Shown here in pieces: positions 9,799-18,466 of a stretch of 64,000 nucleotides of DNA. The DNA is from PALSA-693 sp963780345. GTDB taxonomy: Bacteria; Actinomycetota; Acidimicrobiia; Acidimicrobiales; Palsa-688. Both the position numbers and the translations under genes were made by a program. The stretch is from contig CAWABU010000002.1 of NCBI GenBank assembly GCA_963780345.1, positions 62,001-126,000 on the forward strand. The letters run 5' to 3'. The number at the start of each line of letters is the position of its first letter. The stretch's first letter is position 1. Below the pieces are notes generated by a model. It was not told the origin of the DNA. It saw nothing but the letters and a program-made list of their open reading frames with translations, and ran no database searches.

Positions 9799-11705
9799 CG
9801 ACTCTCCCCGTGGCGAGAGGCCTCGCGCCGGGCCGCTTCGTGCAACTTGATCACTCCTGGCGACAACGACCGGGAGGGTGCTTTGGTAGCTCCCGAGGGG
9901 TGTGAGTTGGTGGCCCTGGCTGGTGAGCTGCCCTCCCCACCGTAGAGCTCCCTGGCAGACGGCTGAGGCGGCCTCACCTGGGAGATTTCGATGGCCGGCT
10001 CGTTGAGCTTGGTCTGCTCCTGCACGATGTCACGGGCAAAGGAGACCAGGAAGGCCCGGTTGACGGACAGCCGGTCTTTCAGCGAGCTCGACGGGTTGAG
10101 CGCGCCGGTCTGACCACTGACGCCCGGCACACTGGCCGGCGGCCGAACGGTGCCATCGGCCGTGTTGAGCAGGTACAGGACGATTCGTTCGTAGCGGGTC
10201 TGGGTGCCGGTCTTCACGGGCCAGATCCAGTACACGATTGACCAATCACCATTGCTCGGCGTCGAGAACGACATGGTCTGGCCGGTGATCCCGCCGCCGA
10301 GCGACACATTGGACACCTCGCGCAGGGTGTAACCATGGAAGTCGTAACAGGCCTGAATCCCATAGGCGCCAAAGCTCCGCACGCCCGCGGCGTTGATGAC
10401 GTCGGCTACGACAGGAAGGGTCGAGTCGAGGGGGCCGGTACCACGGTCGAAGTACGTATAGCGAAACCACCGCGAGCTCTCGCCGAACAACGACTTGCCC
10501 TGCACGTACTCGTTGGTGAAGACGGGCGTCCACCCGGCCGGCGTCGCCGGATCGGCCAGATACGAGGGCACTCGCGGCGCTCCCGAGGCGCCGAGCACCA
10601 GGTTGTAGGACTCGAGCGAGGTGTTGTTGACGTTGAGGATCATGGCCGCAGCGAGAAGTAGTCCGCCCACCAGGTAGATCGGTGTAGTCCTCGAGGACGG
10701 CTTCTTCGGCGAGGTCACGGGAGTCGCCGGTTCTGACGCGGCCGATTTGGGTAGCAGGCGCAACCCGAACGGCCGCAGCATCAGGATCATCAGTATGACG
10801 CCAATGTTGAAGATGATCAGCCCGGCGATCGGGTGCAGGACCCGGAGCGCCATCTGCTCTCCCCACTTTTGGCCCGCCCAGAAGATGAGCAGAAGGCGGA
10901 CCAGGTTCGTGGTCCACAACAGGACAAAACCTGCCAGCAGCCATAGCACCTTGCGGATCAGTCCGCCCCGGACGAAGATGGCAAACGCGGTCCCAACCAG
11001 GAGGAAGCCCACCATCCCGTCGACCCCCGAGCAGGCGGTCACCACGCTGACGGGAAAGGGCACGCCGTTGTGGACGATGCTGTACAGCCCGGTCTCACCG
11101 TTAGCGGCATGAACGGGAGCGGCGAAGTGCACGACGCCCAGCGCGGCCGTCAGGGCGGCTACGGTGACATTCGTGAAGCCGTTGAGCGTACCCAGCAGGA
11201 TCGTTGTATACGGCCACGGCCAGGCCAGGAACAGATAGGCGATCGCCAGTTTCTGTCGCCACAGCACGCGGGTGCCGAACAGAAGCGCCACGGCGCCCGC
11301 CACGAAAAGAGGTAGGGAGACCAGATCCATCCGGCGGACCCAGAAGAGCACCGACTGCTGGCTGGGGAGAAAGAGGTTGATGGCAAGGGCGGCGGCGATC
11401 AGGGGGACGCCGATGATGTAGTCAAGCTGCCGGTCGTGGATCTCGGGCTCTGGGCGACTCGGCCTACGGAGCCCGTAGGCGAGGGCCGCGGCAATCAGGG
11501 GGACGAGGCCGATGTAGGCGAGCGGCGTGTCGAAGTTTATGGTCTGGACCAGGGATTCGATCGTGTAGTGGAAGGCGGCGACGACGGCGATCGCGAGCAG
11601 GCTCACCCGAACCCGGACCTGCGTGTCGGCGTCAGCCAGCGACCATCGCTCACTCAGGTCCTTCCGCCGGTCCAGGACGGCGGTCACGGCCAGGTTGGCG
11701 CTCAT
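9795..11705 (-). CDS. xrt: Exosortase fused to EpsI-like (DUF3485-type) domain
   Basis: Membrane transpeptidase-like protein of 636 aa. Roughly ten transmembrane segments fill residues 35-320. The exosortase catalytic triad is visible: Cys225 in VVTACSGVDG, Arg270 in TNLVRLLLIF and His291 in VLHPIAG. Exosortases cleave C-terminal PEP-CTERM-type signals and are usually encoded with polysaccharide genes, as here. After a single helix near residue 335-350, a soluble extracytoplasmic region resembles EpsI/DUF3485, which is often a separate gene. ATG at 11705 is preferred to TTG at 11711. Likely substrates in this window are the 276-aa protein at 15827-16657 and the GH5-like protein at 26614-27909. 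Confidence 0.85.
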   Translation of the reverse strand: MSANLAVTAVLDRRKDLSERWSLADADTQVRVRVSLLAIAVVAAFHYTIESLVQTINFDTPLAYIGLVPLIAAALAYGLRRPSRPEPEIHDRQLDYIIGVPLIAAALAINLFLPSQQSVLFWVRRMDLVSLPLFVAGAVALLFGTRVLWRQKLAIAYLFLAWPWPYTTILLGTLNGFTNVTVAALTAALGVVHFAAPVHAANGETGLYSIVHNGVPFPVSVVTACSGVDGMVGFLLVGTAFAIFVRGGLIRKVLWLLAGFVLLWTTNLVRLLLIFWAGQKWGEQMALRVLHPIAGLIIFNIGVILMILMLRPFGLRLLPKSAASEPATPVTSPKKPSSRTTPIYLVGGLLLAAAMILNVNNTSLESYNLVLGASGAPRVPSYLADPATPAGWTPVFTNEYVQGKSLFGESSRWFRYTYFDRGTGPLDSTLPVVADVINAAGVRSFGAYGIQACYDFHGYTLREVSNVSLGGGITGQTMSFSTPSNGDWSIVYWIWPVKTGTQTRYERIVLYLLNTADGTVRPPASVPGVSGQTGALNPSSSLKDRLSVNRAFLVSFARDIVQEQTKLNEPAIEISQVRPPQPSARELYGGEGSSPARATNSHPSGATKAPSRSLSPGVIKLHEAARREASRHGESR

Positions 11706-11711
11706 CGACAA

Positions 11712-12214
11712 GACAGGTCCTCCGCAACCATCGTCTCAAGAACGATGCTCGCCCCTATTCTTGCCGATCGTGTTGTCGGCAGATCAACGGCCGGGCAACA
11801 TTGCAGTGAACGTCAGTGACCAACGTCCCGATCCGGCGACACCGTCGCTGGGTGCTCGAATAGCACACTCAGCCATCGGTGAGGTGGCAGCTCCCGGTGT
11901 ATCCCCCGATATTCATCTTGGCGATACGAATGGTTCAGCTTCCGTTGGTGGCGCCGGACCGGGCTGCTTGGGAACGTACACCAATGGTTGATAGGCCGGA
12001 TCTTGCCGAGCGGCATCGCGCCAATTACATGCTGCAAGAAGGTATCTGGAACGCCACCTGTCGAGTGTGTGGCTTCCGCGTTGTCGACGCCTCTCGTCGC
12101 CGGGCCGCCTCGATCTTCAGAGTCCATTGCCGCCAGGGGGTCCAGCCGGAGACGACTTTCGCAGAGGCACCACCGACCTCACCCGCAAGAACTCTGGCAC
12201 CGGCCGGTCACGCT
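11712..12214. other. Intergenic region with one possible small gene
   Basis: About 500 bases between the exosortase start and the end of the small membrane protein gene. The only coding-like segment is the plus-strand ORF listed at 11984-12259. Near 11805-11821 there are two GTGAAC/GTGACC-like 7-mers, but they are 10 bases apart and therefore off the 11-bp phase of the PHO-box arrays elsewhere. Confidence 0.4.
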
Positions 12215-12259
12215 CTAGAGGAAGTGAGCCAGTTCCAGCAGCAGCAAGATGATGGCTAG
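11984..12259 (+). CDS. Possible small CxxC zinc-finger-like protein
   Basis: Candidate protein of 91 aa starting MVDRPDLAERHRANYM. It contains TCRVCGF followed about 20 residues later by FRVHC, so Cys-x2-Cys and His-Cys could bind a metal. Arginine-rich stretches between them (ASRRRAAS) would suit nucleic-acid binding. It is the only plus-strand gene in this stretch and its last 45 bases overlap the 3' end of the opposite small membrane protein gene, tail to tail. The C-terminal 40 residues have low complexity. I do not recognise a family. Confidence 0.35.
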   Translation: MVDRPDLAERHRANYMLQEGIWNATCRVCGFRVVDASRRRAASIFRVHCRQGVQPETTFAEAPPTSPARTLAPAGHALEEVSQFQQQQDDG

Positions 12260-12568
12260 ATCAATCACCAGCGTGAGGCCGTTGACCATCCATCGTGAAC
12301 GGCGCCTTCTGCCCGCTGGCCCTGTCGTATCGCTCGGGGCGGCCTCGATGGCCCGCTCATCCGAAGGAGTTACGGGCGGAACAACCGTAGGCGGCCGGGT
12401 AGGAGGCGACGAACCGTTGTAGTCGCCAACCAACGATGGCGGGACGACCCCGTCGATGGCCGCAGGTCCCATCTGATCGACCCCCGAGCGGGCGGAAATA
12501 GCGTCAGGCTCGCCCTCACCCACCCACACCCACTCCATGCCGTCGGGAGGAGGCGGCAGACTGCTCAT
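12215..12568 (-). CDS. Small tail-anchored membrane protein coupled to pstB
   Basis: Hypothetical 117-aa protein. It begins MSSLPPPPDGMEWVWVGEG, has a proline/threonine-rich middle, an arginine cluster (GRRRRSRW) and a final hydrophobic helix LVIDLAIILLLLELAHFL. The start ATG overlaps the pstB stop as ATGA, so it is translated together with the transporter ATPase. It is the last gene of the pst-linked cluster. A longer ORF upstream is just read-through into pstB. Function unknown; a membrane partner of the ABC transporter is conceivable. Confidence 0.6.
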   Translation of the reverse strand: MSSLPPPPDGMEWVWVGEGEPDAISARSGVDQMGPAAIDGVVPPSLVGDYNGSSPPTRPPTVVPPVTPSDERAIEAAPSDTTGPAGRRRRSRWMVNGLTLVIDLAIILLLLELAHFL

Positions 12569-13418
12569 CCGAATCGACCCTGGACGTAGTCGGCGGTACG
12601 CGGGTCCTGGGGTTCGCTGAAAATGGCCTCCGTCTCGCCGTGCTCGATGATCACCCCGGGCGTACCTTGCTCGGCGAGGAAGAAGGCACAATCGTCGGAG
12701 ATCCGGGCCGCTTGCTGCATGTTGTGCGTGACGATGACGATGGTCATGTCGGCAACCAGTTCGGTGACGGTCTGTTCGATCCGCCTCGTCGACGTCGGAT
12801 CAAGAGCTGAACACGGTTCGTCCATCAGAAGAACTCGAGGCCGGACGGCAAGCGAACGGGCGATACACAGCCGTTGCTGTTGTCCTCCCGAGAGGGCTCC
12901 TCCAGGCTGACGCAGGCGATCGGCGACCTCGCGCCAGAGACCGGCCTTCGTCAGGCACTCCTCCACCAGAGAATCCCTGGCATCACGGTCGACGCGCTGG
13001 CCGGTCAGCTTGAGGCCGGCGATAACGTTGTCGTAGATGGACATGGCCGGAAAGGGATTCGGCTTCTGGAAAACCATACCGATCTGTCGCCTGGCGTCGG
13101 TCAGCTTGCGCCCGGGATCGTAGATATCCGATCCGTCCAGGACGACCTCGCCGGCCAGGGAGGCCGATGGAACGAGCTCGTGCATCCGGTTGAGGATCCG
13201 CAGAAAGGTCGACTTGCCACAGCCCGACGGACCGATCAGTGAGGTGACACGTCCCGGCGCCATGGTGAGCTGACCCGGTCGAGCACCTGGTGATCGCCGA
13301 ACCAGGCCGAGATGTCGTCCGCGGTTAGGGTCGCGAGTTCGAGTGCGGCGTGGTCGCCATCTGCGCTCTGACCGTTGAGAGAGGGCTTCACCTGCGACTT
13401 GCGGGTCCTGATGTCCAT
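12565..13418 (-). CDS. pstB: Phosphate ABC transporter ATPase PstB, one frameshift
   Basis: ATP-binding subunit of the Pst high-affinity phosphate importer, about 284 aa when repaired. Walker A is GPSGCGKST, the Q-loop is in FQKPNPFP, the ABC signature LSGGQQQR, Walker B VLLMDEP and the switch histidine VTHN. The PNPFP after the Q-loop is characteristic of PstB. The N-terminus (TADDISAWFGDHQVLDRVS) is in a different frame from the rest; adding one base near 13263-13268 joins them. The gene lies over 11 kb downstream of pstA, separated from pstSCA by surface-protein genes, an unusual arrangement. Confidence 0.9.
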
Positions 13419-13433
13419 CTAAGGTCTTTCACG

Positions 13434-14439
13434 TTAGATCAGGTTGGGCAGGAGACGGGTCACCTGACTGGCGAAGTAGAAGTCGACGACCGCGAAGAGA
13501 GGCACAAAGACGATCCAGGTCTGGGCGTGACCCCACCGGCGCCACGACCAGACGGCCGCGATCGACAATAGGACCAGCGCCTCGAGCCATAAGACTAAAG
13601 CCCACGACGCTCCCGGTATCGATGGCCATCGCCTTTTGGCTCGCAGGAATCGTCCCTATCGGGATCGCCACCGAAGCCGGAGCCAGGACCGGCGAGGTCA
13701 GGCTGGCGTCGACATACAACAAGCCGGACGGCACAAAGGGCCGACCCGCGGCCGTCACGAGAGTGAGACGAGCCTTTCCGGTCGCCAACGGTGCCGGCTC
13801 GGGGTCGCCGGCCCGCCGAACGTCGATGACCGAGAAGCTCGCGACTCCCTCCTGGGTCGTCACGGTGATCCGGTCGCCCCGTTTTAGCTTATGCAGGGCG
13901 CCGAAGGGCCCCCCGTAAGTGGCCGCCCGTCCCATGATCTCGCTGGCTCCCGGCTGGCCGGGAAACGGCGTATCGCGCCGGTGGCCCGGACCGGACATCA
14001 ACGCCCCGCCCGTGGTTCCTTCGACCACGACCTCTTTGAGGTGCAGTTTGGGTATTTCGAGAAGTGCGATCGGAACCCCTATCGGGAGCAGCCGGCTGTT
14101 GTCGGTTGGACCCAACGGCGCCGTACCACCCGCCATCTCGTTGCGGAAGCGATCCATGAGGCTGTGCTGGGCGGCGTGGTACGAAACCCGGCTGAACACG
14201 ATGAAGTAGAGAGCCAGGCTAAGCAGCAACATGGCCGCGACTGCGAGACCGACCTGGAGGAGGTCCAGGCCAGGCGGCAGCTCGCCCGATGGAGTCGTCG
14301 ATGGCTGCGATGGCGGGGCGACGCCAGACGCCTGGTCGCCGGGGCCCGCCGCCGACGCCGGGTCAGCGACGTCCGCTGCGGGCTCTGGCAGAACGGCCAA
14401 CTGACCCGACGACTCCTCGCTGAGGGACCCGGATGTCAA
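13434..14439 (-). CDS. Sortase-like protein lacking the catalytic residues, frameshift near 3' end
   Basis: Membrane protein of about 336 aa with a class E sortase-like fold. A disordered N-terminus and one helix at residues 62-82 lead to the beta-barrel domain, recognisable by GPGHRRDTPFPGQPG (about 150-164), the GGPFGALHKLKRGDRI stretch and ARLTLVTAAG. In active sortases these positions read GHR, TLxTC and a downstream Arg; here the His is Arg171, the Cys is Ala230 and no Arg follows. The frame breaks near 13615; the neighbouring frame gives two further membrane helices and ends LLPNLI at 13434. The TTG start overlaps the previous stop (TTGA). It is probably a non-catalytic sortase homologue serving the adjacent surface proteins or transporter. 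Confidence 0.75.
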
Positions 14440-15596
14440 TGCTCTGGCCGACGATCACCTGACGCGGAAGGAGCCCTCAGGGGAAGACGGCCGGCAACGA
14501 GCAGCAGCCGGGCGCCAATCAGCAAGATGAGGGCTCCGATAAGCGCCTCCCTGCCGGTCGGGGAACCCGTCGCGGCGAGGCCTGGGTCGGTGGTGCCGCT
14601 GCTGGCGGCGTCACCGCTGCCTGTGCCGCCGGGCACCGAGCCAGCGCCGCCGGTGGCCCCCGCCGCACCGGAACCAGTGCTCCCTGTCTCGCCTGCTCCA
14701 GAAGCGACCACCGTAGTGGTGGTCCCACCGGACCCTAACGTACTCGAGGTAGACCCAACCGACGTAGTCGAACTCGAACCGGAGGGGGCTGACGTCGTCG
14801 TGGTACCGGCCCCGCTCGTAGTGGTGGTCGTGCTGGGCGGAGGGGACTGCGGCGCGAGCGACCAGGTGAACCCGTTGGGGTCCGACGAGGAGGCGGTGAT
14901 CATGAACTGCACGTTCCAGTAGTTGGTGGGGGTCGGATCACCCGGCCCGGTGCAGACGACGCCGAGGTCCCATTTTCCGGGGAAGAGATCAAGGCCCCCG
15001 GCGTTCGCCTGAGCCGGGGTGCCATTGATGAAGTCTCCGGTCAGCAGGGGGGAGAAAGCAAATGTCGGCAGGTTGGTGACCACGCCTGTTTGGATTGCTG
15101 TCGCTTCGGGGTTGCTCGGTCCGCCCCAGGTGCTGCCCTGGGGGTCCGCCAGCGGCAGAGCCGGCACCGGCGGCTCGCTTGCATAGGCGGCGTGGTCGGC
15201 GGCGAAGCTGCCGCCGGTCTGCTCCAGGGTCAGCTTGGCTGGAGCCCCGCCGTTGGTGGCGTTGTCGTAGGTGAGGAAGGTCCATACGTTGTAGCCGCCG
15301 GTCGAGGTGTCGCCCGGGCAGGCGCCGCCTGCCCCGGTACCGCCCGGAAGCACGCCCGCGGCCGTTGGGTCACCCAGCTTGAAAGGCGTCGCGGATCCGC
15401 CGCTGCTGATGTTATTGGTCCCCGTGGGGTCCCAGATCGTCGGTGTTCCGACGTCCTGGGGGCCGGTCGCGGCGGCGGCCGGGCTGGACAGGCCCACCGG
15501 TCCAACCACGAGCGGCCAGCCCACTATCAAGGCGCCAACCGCCACGAGGGCGAAGCAGCCCAGACGACACCACGGTCTGGTCGCTCGGTCCTGCAA
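14436..15596 (-). CDS. Secreted surface protein with LPXTG-like tail (LAATG)
   Basis: Predicted exported protein of 386 aa. I chose the TTG at 15596, preceded by GAGGAGGAG at 15601-15609; the longer ORF upstream is unlikely. A signal peptide (ALVAVGALIVGWPLVVG) ends near SPAAAA. The ectodomain of about 200 aa is closely related to that of the next gene upstream (15827-16657), with a shared cysteine pair in ACPGD and LGVVC. A long Ser/Thr/Gly-rich linker follows, then LAATGSP, a hydrophobic helix and a basic end, the layout of a sortase-anchored protein. A PHO-box-like array lies 124-174 bases upstream. The stop overlaps the start of the sortase-like gene. Confidence 0.7.
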   Translation of the reverse strand: MQDRATRPWCRLGCFALVAVGALIVGWPLVVGPVGLSSPAAAATGPQDVGTPTIWDPTGTNNISSGGSATPFKLGDPTAAGVLPGGTGAGGACPGDTSTGGYNVWTFLTYDNATNGGAPAKLTLEQTGGSFAADHAAYASEPPVPALPLADPQGSTWGGPSNPEATAIQTGVVTNLPTFAFSPLLTGDFINGTPAQANAGGLDLFPGKWDLGVVCTGPGDPTPTNYWNVQFMITASSSDPNGFTWSLAPQSPPPSTTTTTSGAGTTTTSAPSGSSSTTSVGSTSSTLGSGGTTTTVVASGAGETGSTGSGAAGATGGAGSVPGGTGSGDAASSGTTDPGLAATGSPTGREALIGALILLIGARLLLVAGRLPLRAPSASGDRRPEH

Positions 15597-15719
15597 TGAA
15601 CTCCTCCTCAGAAGGCCGAATGCTTCGTTAGCGAAGGCAGCAATAGCAGCGGATCGGTCCCGCTCAAGTATATCCCGCCTCAGCGCATCTAAACCGTGAG
15701 AGCGGATTAGGAATAGAAC

Positions 15720-15770
15720 GGTGAACGCTACGCAACATAGAGGTAAACGCAACAAAACTGACCGGTGAAC
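15720..15770 (-). promoter_or_regulatory. PHO-box-like repeats upstream of LAATG protein gene
   Basis: On the coding (minus) strand the 7-mers GTTCACC (15770-15764), GTTTACC (15748-15742) and GTTCACC (15726-15720) start exactly 22 bases apart, two helical turns. The intermediate 11-bp positions hold weaker matches (AGTTTTG, TGTTGCG). This is the layout of an actinobacterial PHO box. It lies just after the terminator of the previous gene, so it marks a new phosphate-responsive transcription unit covering the LAATG protein, sortase-like protein, pstB and the small membrane protein. Confidence 0.65.
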
Positions 15771-15773
15771 ACG

Positions 15774-15812
15774 TGAAGGCCGGGGACCCCGATGCGGTGC
15801 CCCCGGCCTTCA
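15774..15812 (-). terminator. Terminator hairpin after PEP-CTERM-like protein gene
   Basis: Arms GAAGGCCGGGG (15775-15785) and CCCCGGCCTTC (15801-15811) pair perfectly over 11 bp with a 15-base loop; one more T-A pair extends the stem. It begins 15 bases after the stop of the 276-aa protein gene. There is no T-run, as is common in GC-rich actinomycetes. Confidence 0.65.
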
Positions 15813-15826
15813 GGACGATGTATCGG

Positions 15827-16657
15827 TTAGGACACCAGTGCCGGCGTGCGACGCTTGCTGCGACGAAGCAGCAGGAACCCTATGCCGCCGATCCCCAGCG
15901 CGCTGAGGGGCAGGGCGATGGCCAGAGGTGCCTCGGGGGTGTTAGCAGCCGGGACGACCGACCAGGTGAATCCGCCCGGATCGGTGCTGCTTGCGGTCAA
16001 GCTGAACTGCACGTTCCAGTAGTTGGTCGGTGTCGGATTCCCCGGTGCGGTGCAGACGACGCCGAGGTCCCATGTGCCCGGGAAGAGGTCTATGCCCGCG
16101 GCGGCCGCCTGAGCCGGGGTGCCATTGATGAAGTCCCCGGTGAGCAAGGGGTCGAAGGCGAATGTCGGCATGTTGATGACCACGCCCGTCGAGATAGCAG
16201 TCGCTTCGGGGTTGCTCGGGCCGCCCCAGGTGCTGCCCTGGGGGTCTGCCAGAGGCAGGGCGGGAGTTGGCGGTTCACTGGCGTAGCCGGCCGGGGGTGC
16301 GGCGAAGCTGCCACCGGTCTGCTCCAGGGTCAACGTGGCTGGAGCGCCGCCATTGGTGCCGTTGTCGTAAGTGAGGAAGGTCCACACGTTGTAGCCGCCG
16401 GTTGAGGTGTCGCCGGGGCAGGCGCCGCCCGCCCCGGTACCGCCCGGAAGGACGCCAGCGGCGGTCGAGTCGCCCAGCTTGAATCCCGTGGCGGACCCTC
16501 CGCTGCTGATGGTCGCGGACCCGGTGGAGTTGTAGATGGTGGGTGTCCCGACATCGGTCTGAGCCGAGGCGGACTGCACGGCCACAAAACCAACGGTGCT
16601 GGTGGCGGCCGCGCCCGCTATCAATACTTTGCCGATTGTTGTTCGCAGATTACGCAC
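15827..16657 (-). CDS. Secreted protein with PEP-CTERM-like exosortase signal
   Basis: Exported protein of 276 aa. A signal peptide (VLIAGAAATSTVGFVAVQ) ends at SASAQ. The ectodomain parallels the LAATG protein almost segment by segment (STGGYNVWTFLTYDN, FINGTPAQA, WNVQF), including the ACPGD and LGVVC cysteines, so the two are recent paralogues. The C-terminus is TPEAPLAIALPL, a hydrophobic helix and RRSKRR, which matches the tripartite PEP-CTERM pattern recognised by exosortases. The exosortase at 9795-11705 is the probable processing enzyme. The start is GTG at 16657. A strong hairpin follows the gene, making it a separate transcription unit. Molecular role unknown. Confidence 0.72.
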   Translation of the reverse strand: MRNLRTTIGKVLIAGAAATSTVGFVAVQSASAQTDVGTPTIYNSTGSATISSGGSATGFKLGDSTAAGVLPGGTGAGGACPGDTSTGGYNVWTFLTYDNGTNGGAPATLTLEQTGGSFAAPPAGYASEPPTPALPLADPQGSTWGGPSNPEATAISTGVVINMPTFAFDPLLTGDFINGTPAQAAAAGIDLFPGTWDLGVVCTAPGNPTPTNYWNVQFSLTASSTDPGGFTWSVVPAANTPEAPLAIALPLSALGIGGIGFLLLRRSKRRTPALVS

Positions 16658-16772
16658 TTGTCGTGGTTGATCCTTTCTCGCTCGCTGAAACGAAGCTTGT
16701 TTCGAGTGGGAGCGTTTGGCGCTACATCTTCGGAATCTGGCGGTTCTCGATCAGGTAAATGAGGCGGCCACT

Positions 16773-16803
16773 GGGACTGGATGCCCATTTGGCATCCAGT
16801 CCC
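16773..16803 (-). terminator. Strong terminator hairpin after PstS-like gene
   Basis: Arms GGGACTGGATGCC (16773-16785) and GGCATCCAGTCCC (16791-16803) form a perfect 13-bp stem with a 5-base loop (CATTT). It lies 31 bases beyond the stop of the PstS-like gene at 16835 and would end transcription from it. Confidence 0.75.
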
Positions 16804-16834
16804 CGCTTGCCGCCTAGCGCTTGGCGTGACCCGG

Positions 16835-18262
16835 CTACGAGCCCTGGCCGGTGGTGCCGACGGTGTTGCTCTCGGTGCCGCAGGTGATGGTCCCGCCGTC
16901 CTGACTCAGGGGGATGAACCCGAAGGCGGTGAGGGTCGCCTGGTTGGCGGATGAACAGAGCTGGTTGGTGGTTCCCCCGGTGGGGCCGAACCCGAAGATG
17001 GCGCGAGCGGCCGGAACCCGCTGGGAGACACTGCCGTTCAGATACTGCCAGGGCACGATCAGGAACAGGTCACGGCCAAATGGACCCTGGTAGTAGGGGA
17101 TATTCGGTGCAAAGCTGCCTGCAGTGCCCGTGAAGGCCGGCACTTCCTGGGCGGCGCCGCCCACATGGACGTCGAAGTTGATCGAGCCCAGGTTAACCCC
17201 GGCGGTCCGGCCGGTGGCCGAGCGGTCCAGCGCCACTTTATTGCCTTCGGAGATCCAGGCGCCGGCGGAGAAGCCCTCGACCACCAGAACCGGCGTGTTG
17301 GCGGCGATCTTCGTATTGGCGGGGCCGCAGGCGGCGCAGATGTTCACGTTGGCGTCGTTGGTGACGAAGCTGGTCACCGCGGCCGGTAGCCCGTTCACCA
17401 GGGCGTCGGCGCTATTCTCCTCCAGATTGGACTGGGTGGTGAAGGTCGACCCGCTGTTGAGATTGGCCACGTCGCCGAGATCGGTCAGCCAGGTCTTGTC
17501 CGTACCTGAGCCGTCCTGGATGAACGCCGGCATGATCAGGTCATACCCGGTAGGCGAGGCGGTATCGGGCACCGTCAGCGCATTGGTGCCCATCACGTCG
17601 TTGAAGACGGCATCCAGCTGGCTCTCCTTCAGGGAGCCGGTGCCGCTGGTCAAGGTGGTGGCCTGAGCCGCGGTCATGCCGTTTTCGGGGACGTAGGCGT
17701 AGGTCAGTGCGTCATGGGCGAAGTCGATCCAGGTCAGGGTGGTGCCCGTCGCTCCCGAGGGGCCGCTGGAGGAGCGAACAAAGTCGATCTGCGAGGCCGC
17801 GATGTTGACCCCCGCGCAGCTGCCGGCCTGGGCCTTGGACCACACCTGCGCTGGTGAGGCGATCTCGTCGCTGAGGGCCTTGAGGCCGTCACCCGAGCCG
17901 TTGGGCCGGGCGAAGCTGTTCCCTCCGGACTTGGTGCTGATGCAGCCGCCCGTGCTCAGGTCATTGGGCGCAGCCGCGCTGTAGGACAGGATCTGGGTGC
18001 CGGTGGTGGGGTCGGCGAGCGGGGTGTAGTACTTGGTCGCCTGGCTAGCGACGTTGTGCGGGGTGGGCGCAGCCCCCGAGTAGGCGTCCATGAGATCCTG
18101 GATGGTGTTGGAGCCGACGCCAACGAGGGGCTGGGCCCCGGGCGCGTTGGCTGGATCTGCGGTCGCCGTCGTGCCCACGCCGGACAGCAAACCTGCCATG
18201 GCGAGGCCGCCTGACAGCGCCACGCCGGCGGCCACTCTGGCACTTCTCACGCTGAGCTTCAT
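16835..18262 (-). CDS. PstS-like periplasmic/surface substrate-binding protein
   Basis: Exported binding protein of 475 aa. A signal peptide is visible (VAAGVALSGGLAMAGLLSGVG, cut near ATA-DPA). The start of the mature domain, LVGVGSNTIQDLMDAYSG, resembles the phosphate-binding loop of PstS-like type II periplasmic binding folds. Later FVRSSSGPSG and IQDGSGTDKTWL sit where PstS has its ligand-contacting serine loops. Unlike the other surface proteins here it has no C-terminal membrane helix, so it may be free in the envelope. ATG 18262 is supported by AGGAGA upstream. Phosphate or a phosphate ester is the likely ligand from context only. A strong terminator follows. Confidence 0.75.
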   Translation of the reverse strand: MKLSVRSARVAAGVALSGGLAMAGLLSGVGTTATADPANAPGAQPLVGVGSNTIQDLMDAYSGAAPTPHNVASQATKYYTPLADPTTGTQILSYSAAAPNDLSTGGCISTKSGGNSFARPNGSGDGLKALSDEIASPAQVWSKAQAGSCAGVNIAASQIDFVRSSSGPSGATGTTLTWIDFAHDALTYAYVPENGMTAAQATTLTSGTGSLKESQLDAVFNDVMGTNALTVPDTASPTGYDLIMPAFIQDGSGTDKTWLTDLGDVANLNSGSTFTTQSNLEENSADALVNGLPAAVTSFVTNDANVNICAACGPANTKIAANTPVLVVEGFSAGAWISEGNKVALDRSATGRTAGVNLGSINFDVHVGGAAQEVPAFTGTAGSFAPNIPYYQGPFGRDLFLIVPWQYLNGSVSQRVPAARAIFGFGPTGGTTNQLCSSANQATLTAFGFIPLSQDGGTITCGTESNTVGTTGQGS

Positions 18263-18466
18263 ATGAATACGGTTCTCCTCTACGTCCGCGGCCGGTTCAC
18301 GGTGTACCGACTCCGATACTGGTCGTGTTGCCGTGGCTCGAGGGCCCCCTCAAACGGCGGGTGACTCGACTCCACACGTTTGAGTATGACGGTCGCACTT
18401 GCCGCTTGGACTACCCCGGCCTGAACATTTCAGAGCGCGGCAGGTGAACTCAATTCGAAGGGCCGG
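18263..18466 (-). promoter_or_regulatory. Promoter region of PstS-like gene with inverted repeat
   Basis: About 200 non-coding bases. CTCAAACG (18349-18356) and CGTTTGAG (18377-18384) are perfect 8-bp inverted arms around a 20-base spacer. Within them CTCAAAC and GGTGACT begin 11 bases apart, and the stretch AAACGGCGGGTG matches the array upstream of the NHL gene. It may be a degenerate PHO box or an operator, about 90 bases upstream of the start codon. Confidence 0.4.

Noticed and set aside
11805..11821. PHO box upstream of the exosortase
   Set aside because: AGTGAAC and AGTGACC are 10 bases apart, not 11, and no third unit follows. Too weak to claim.
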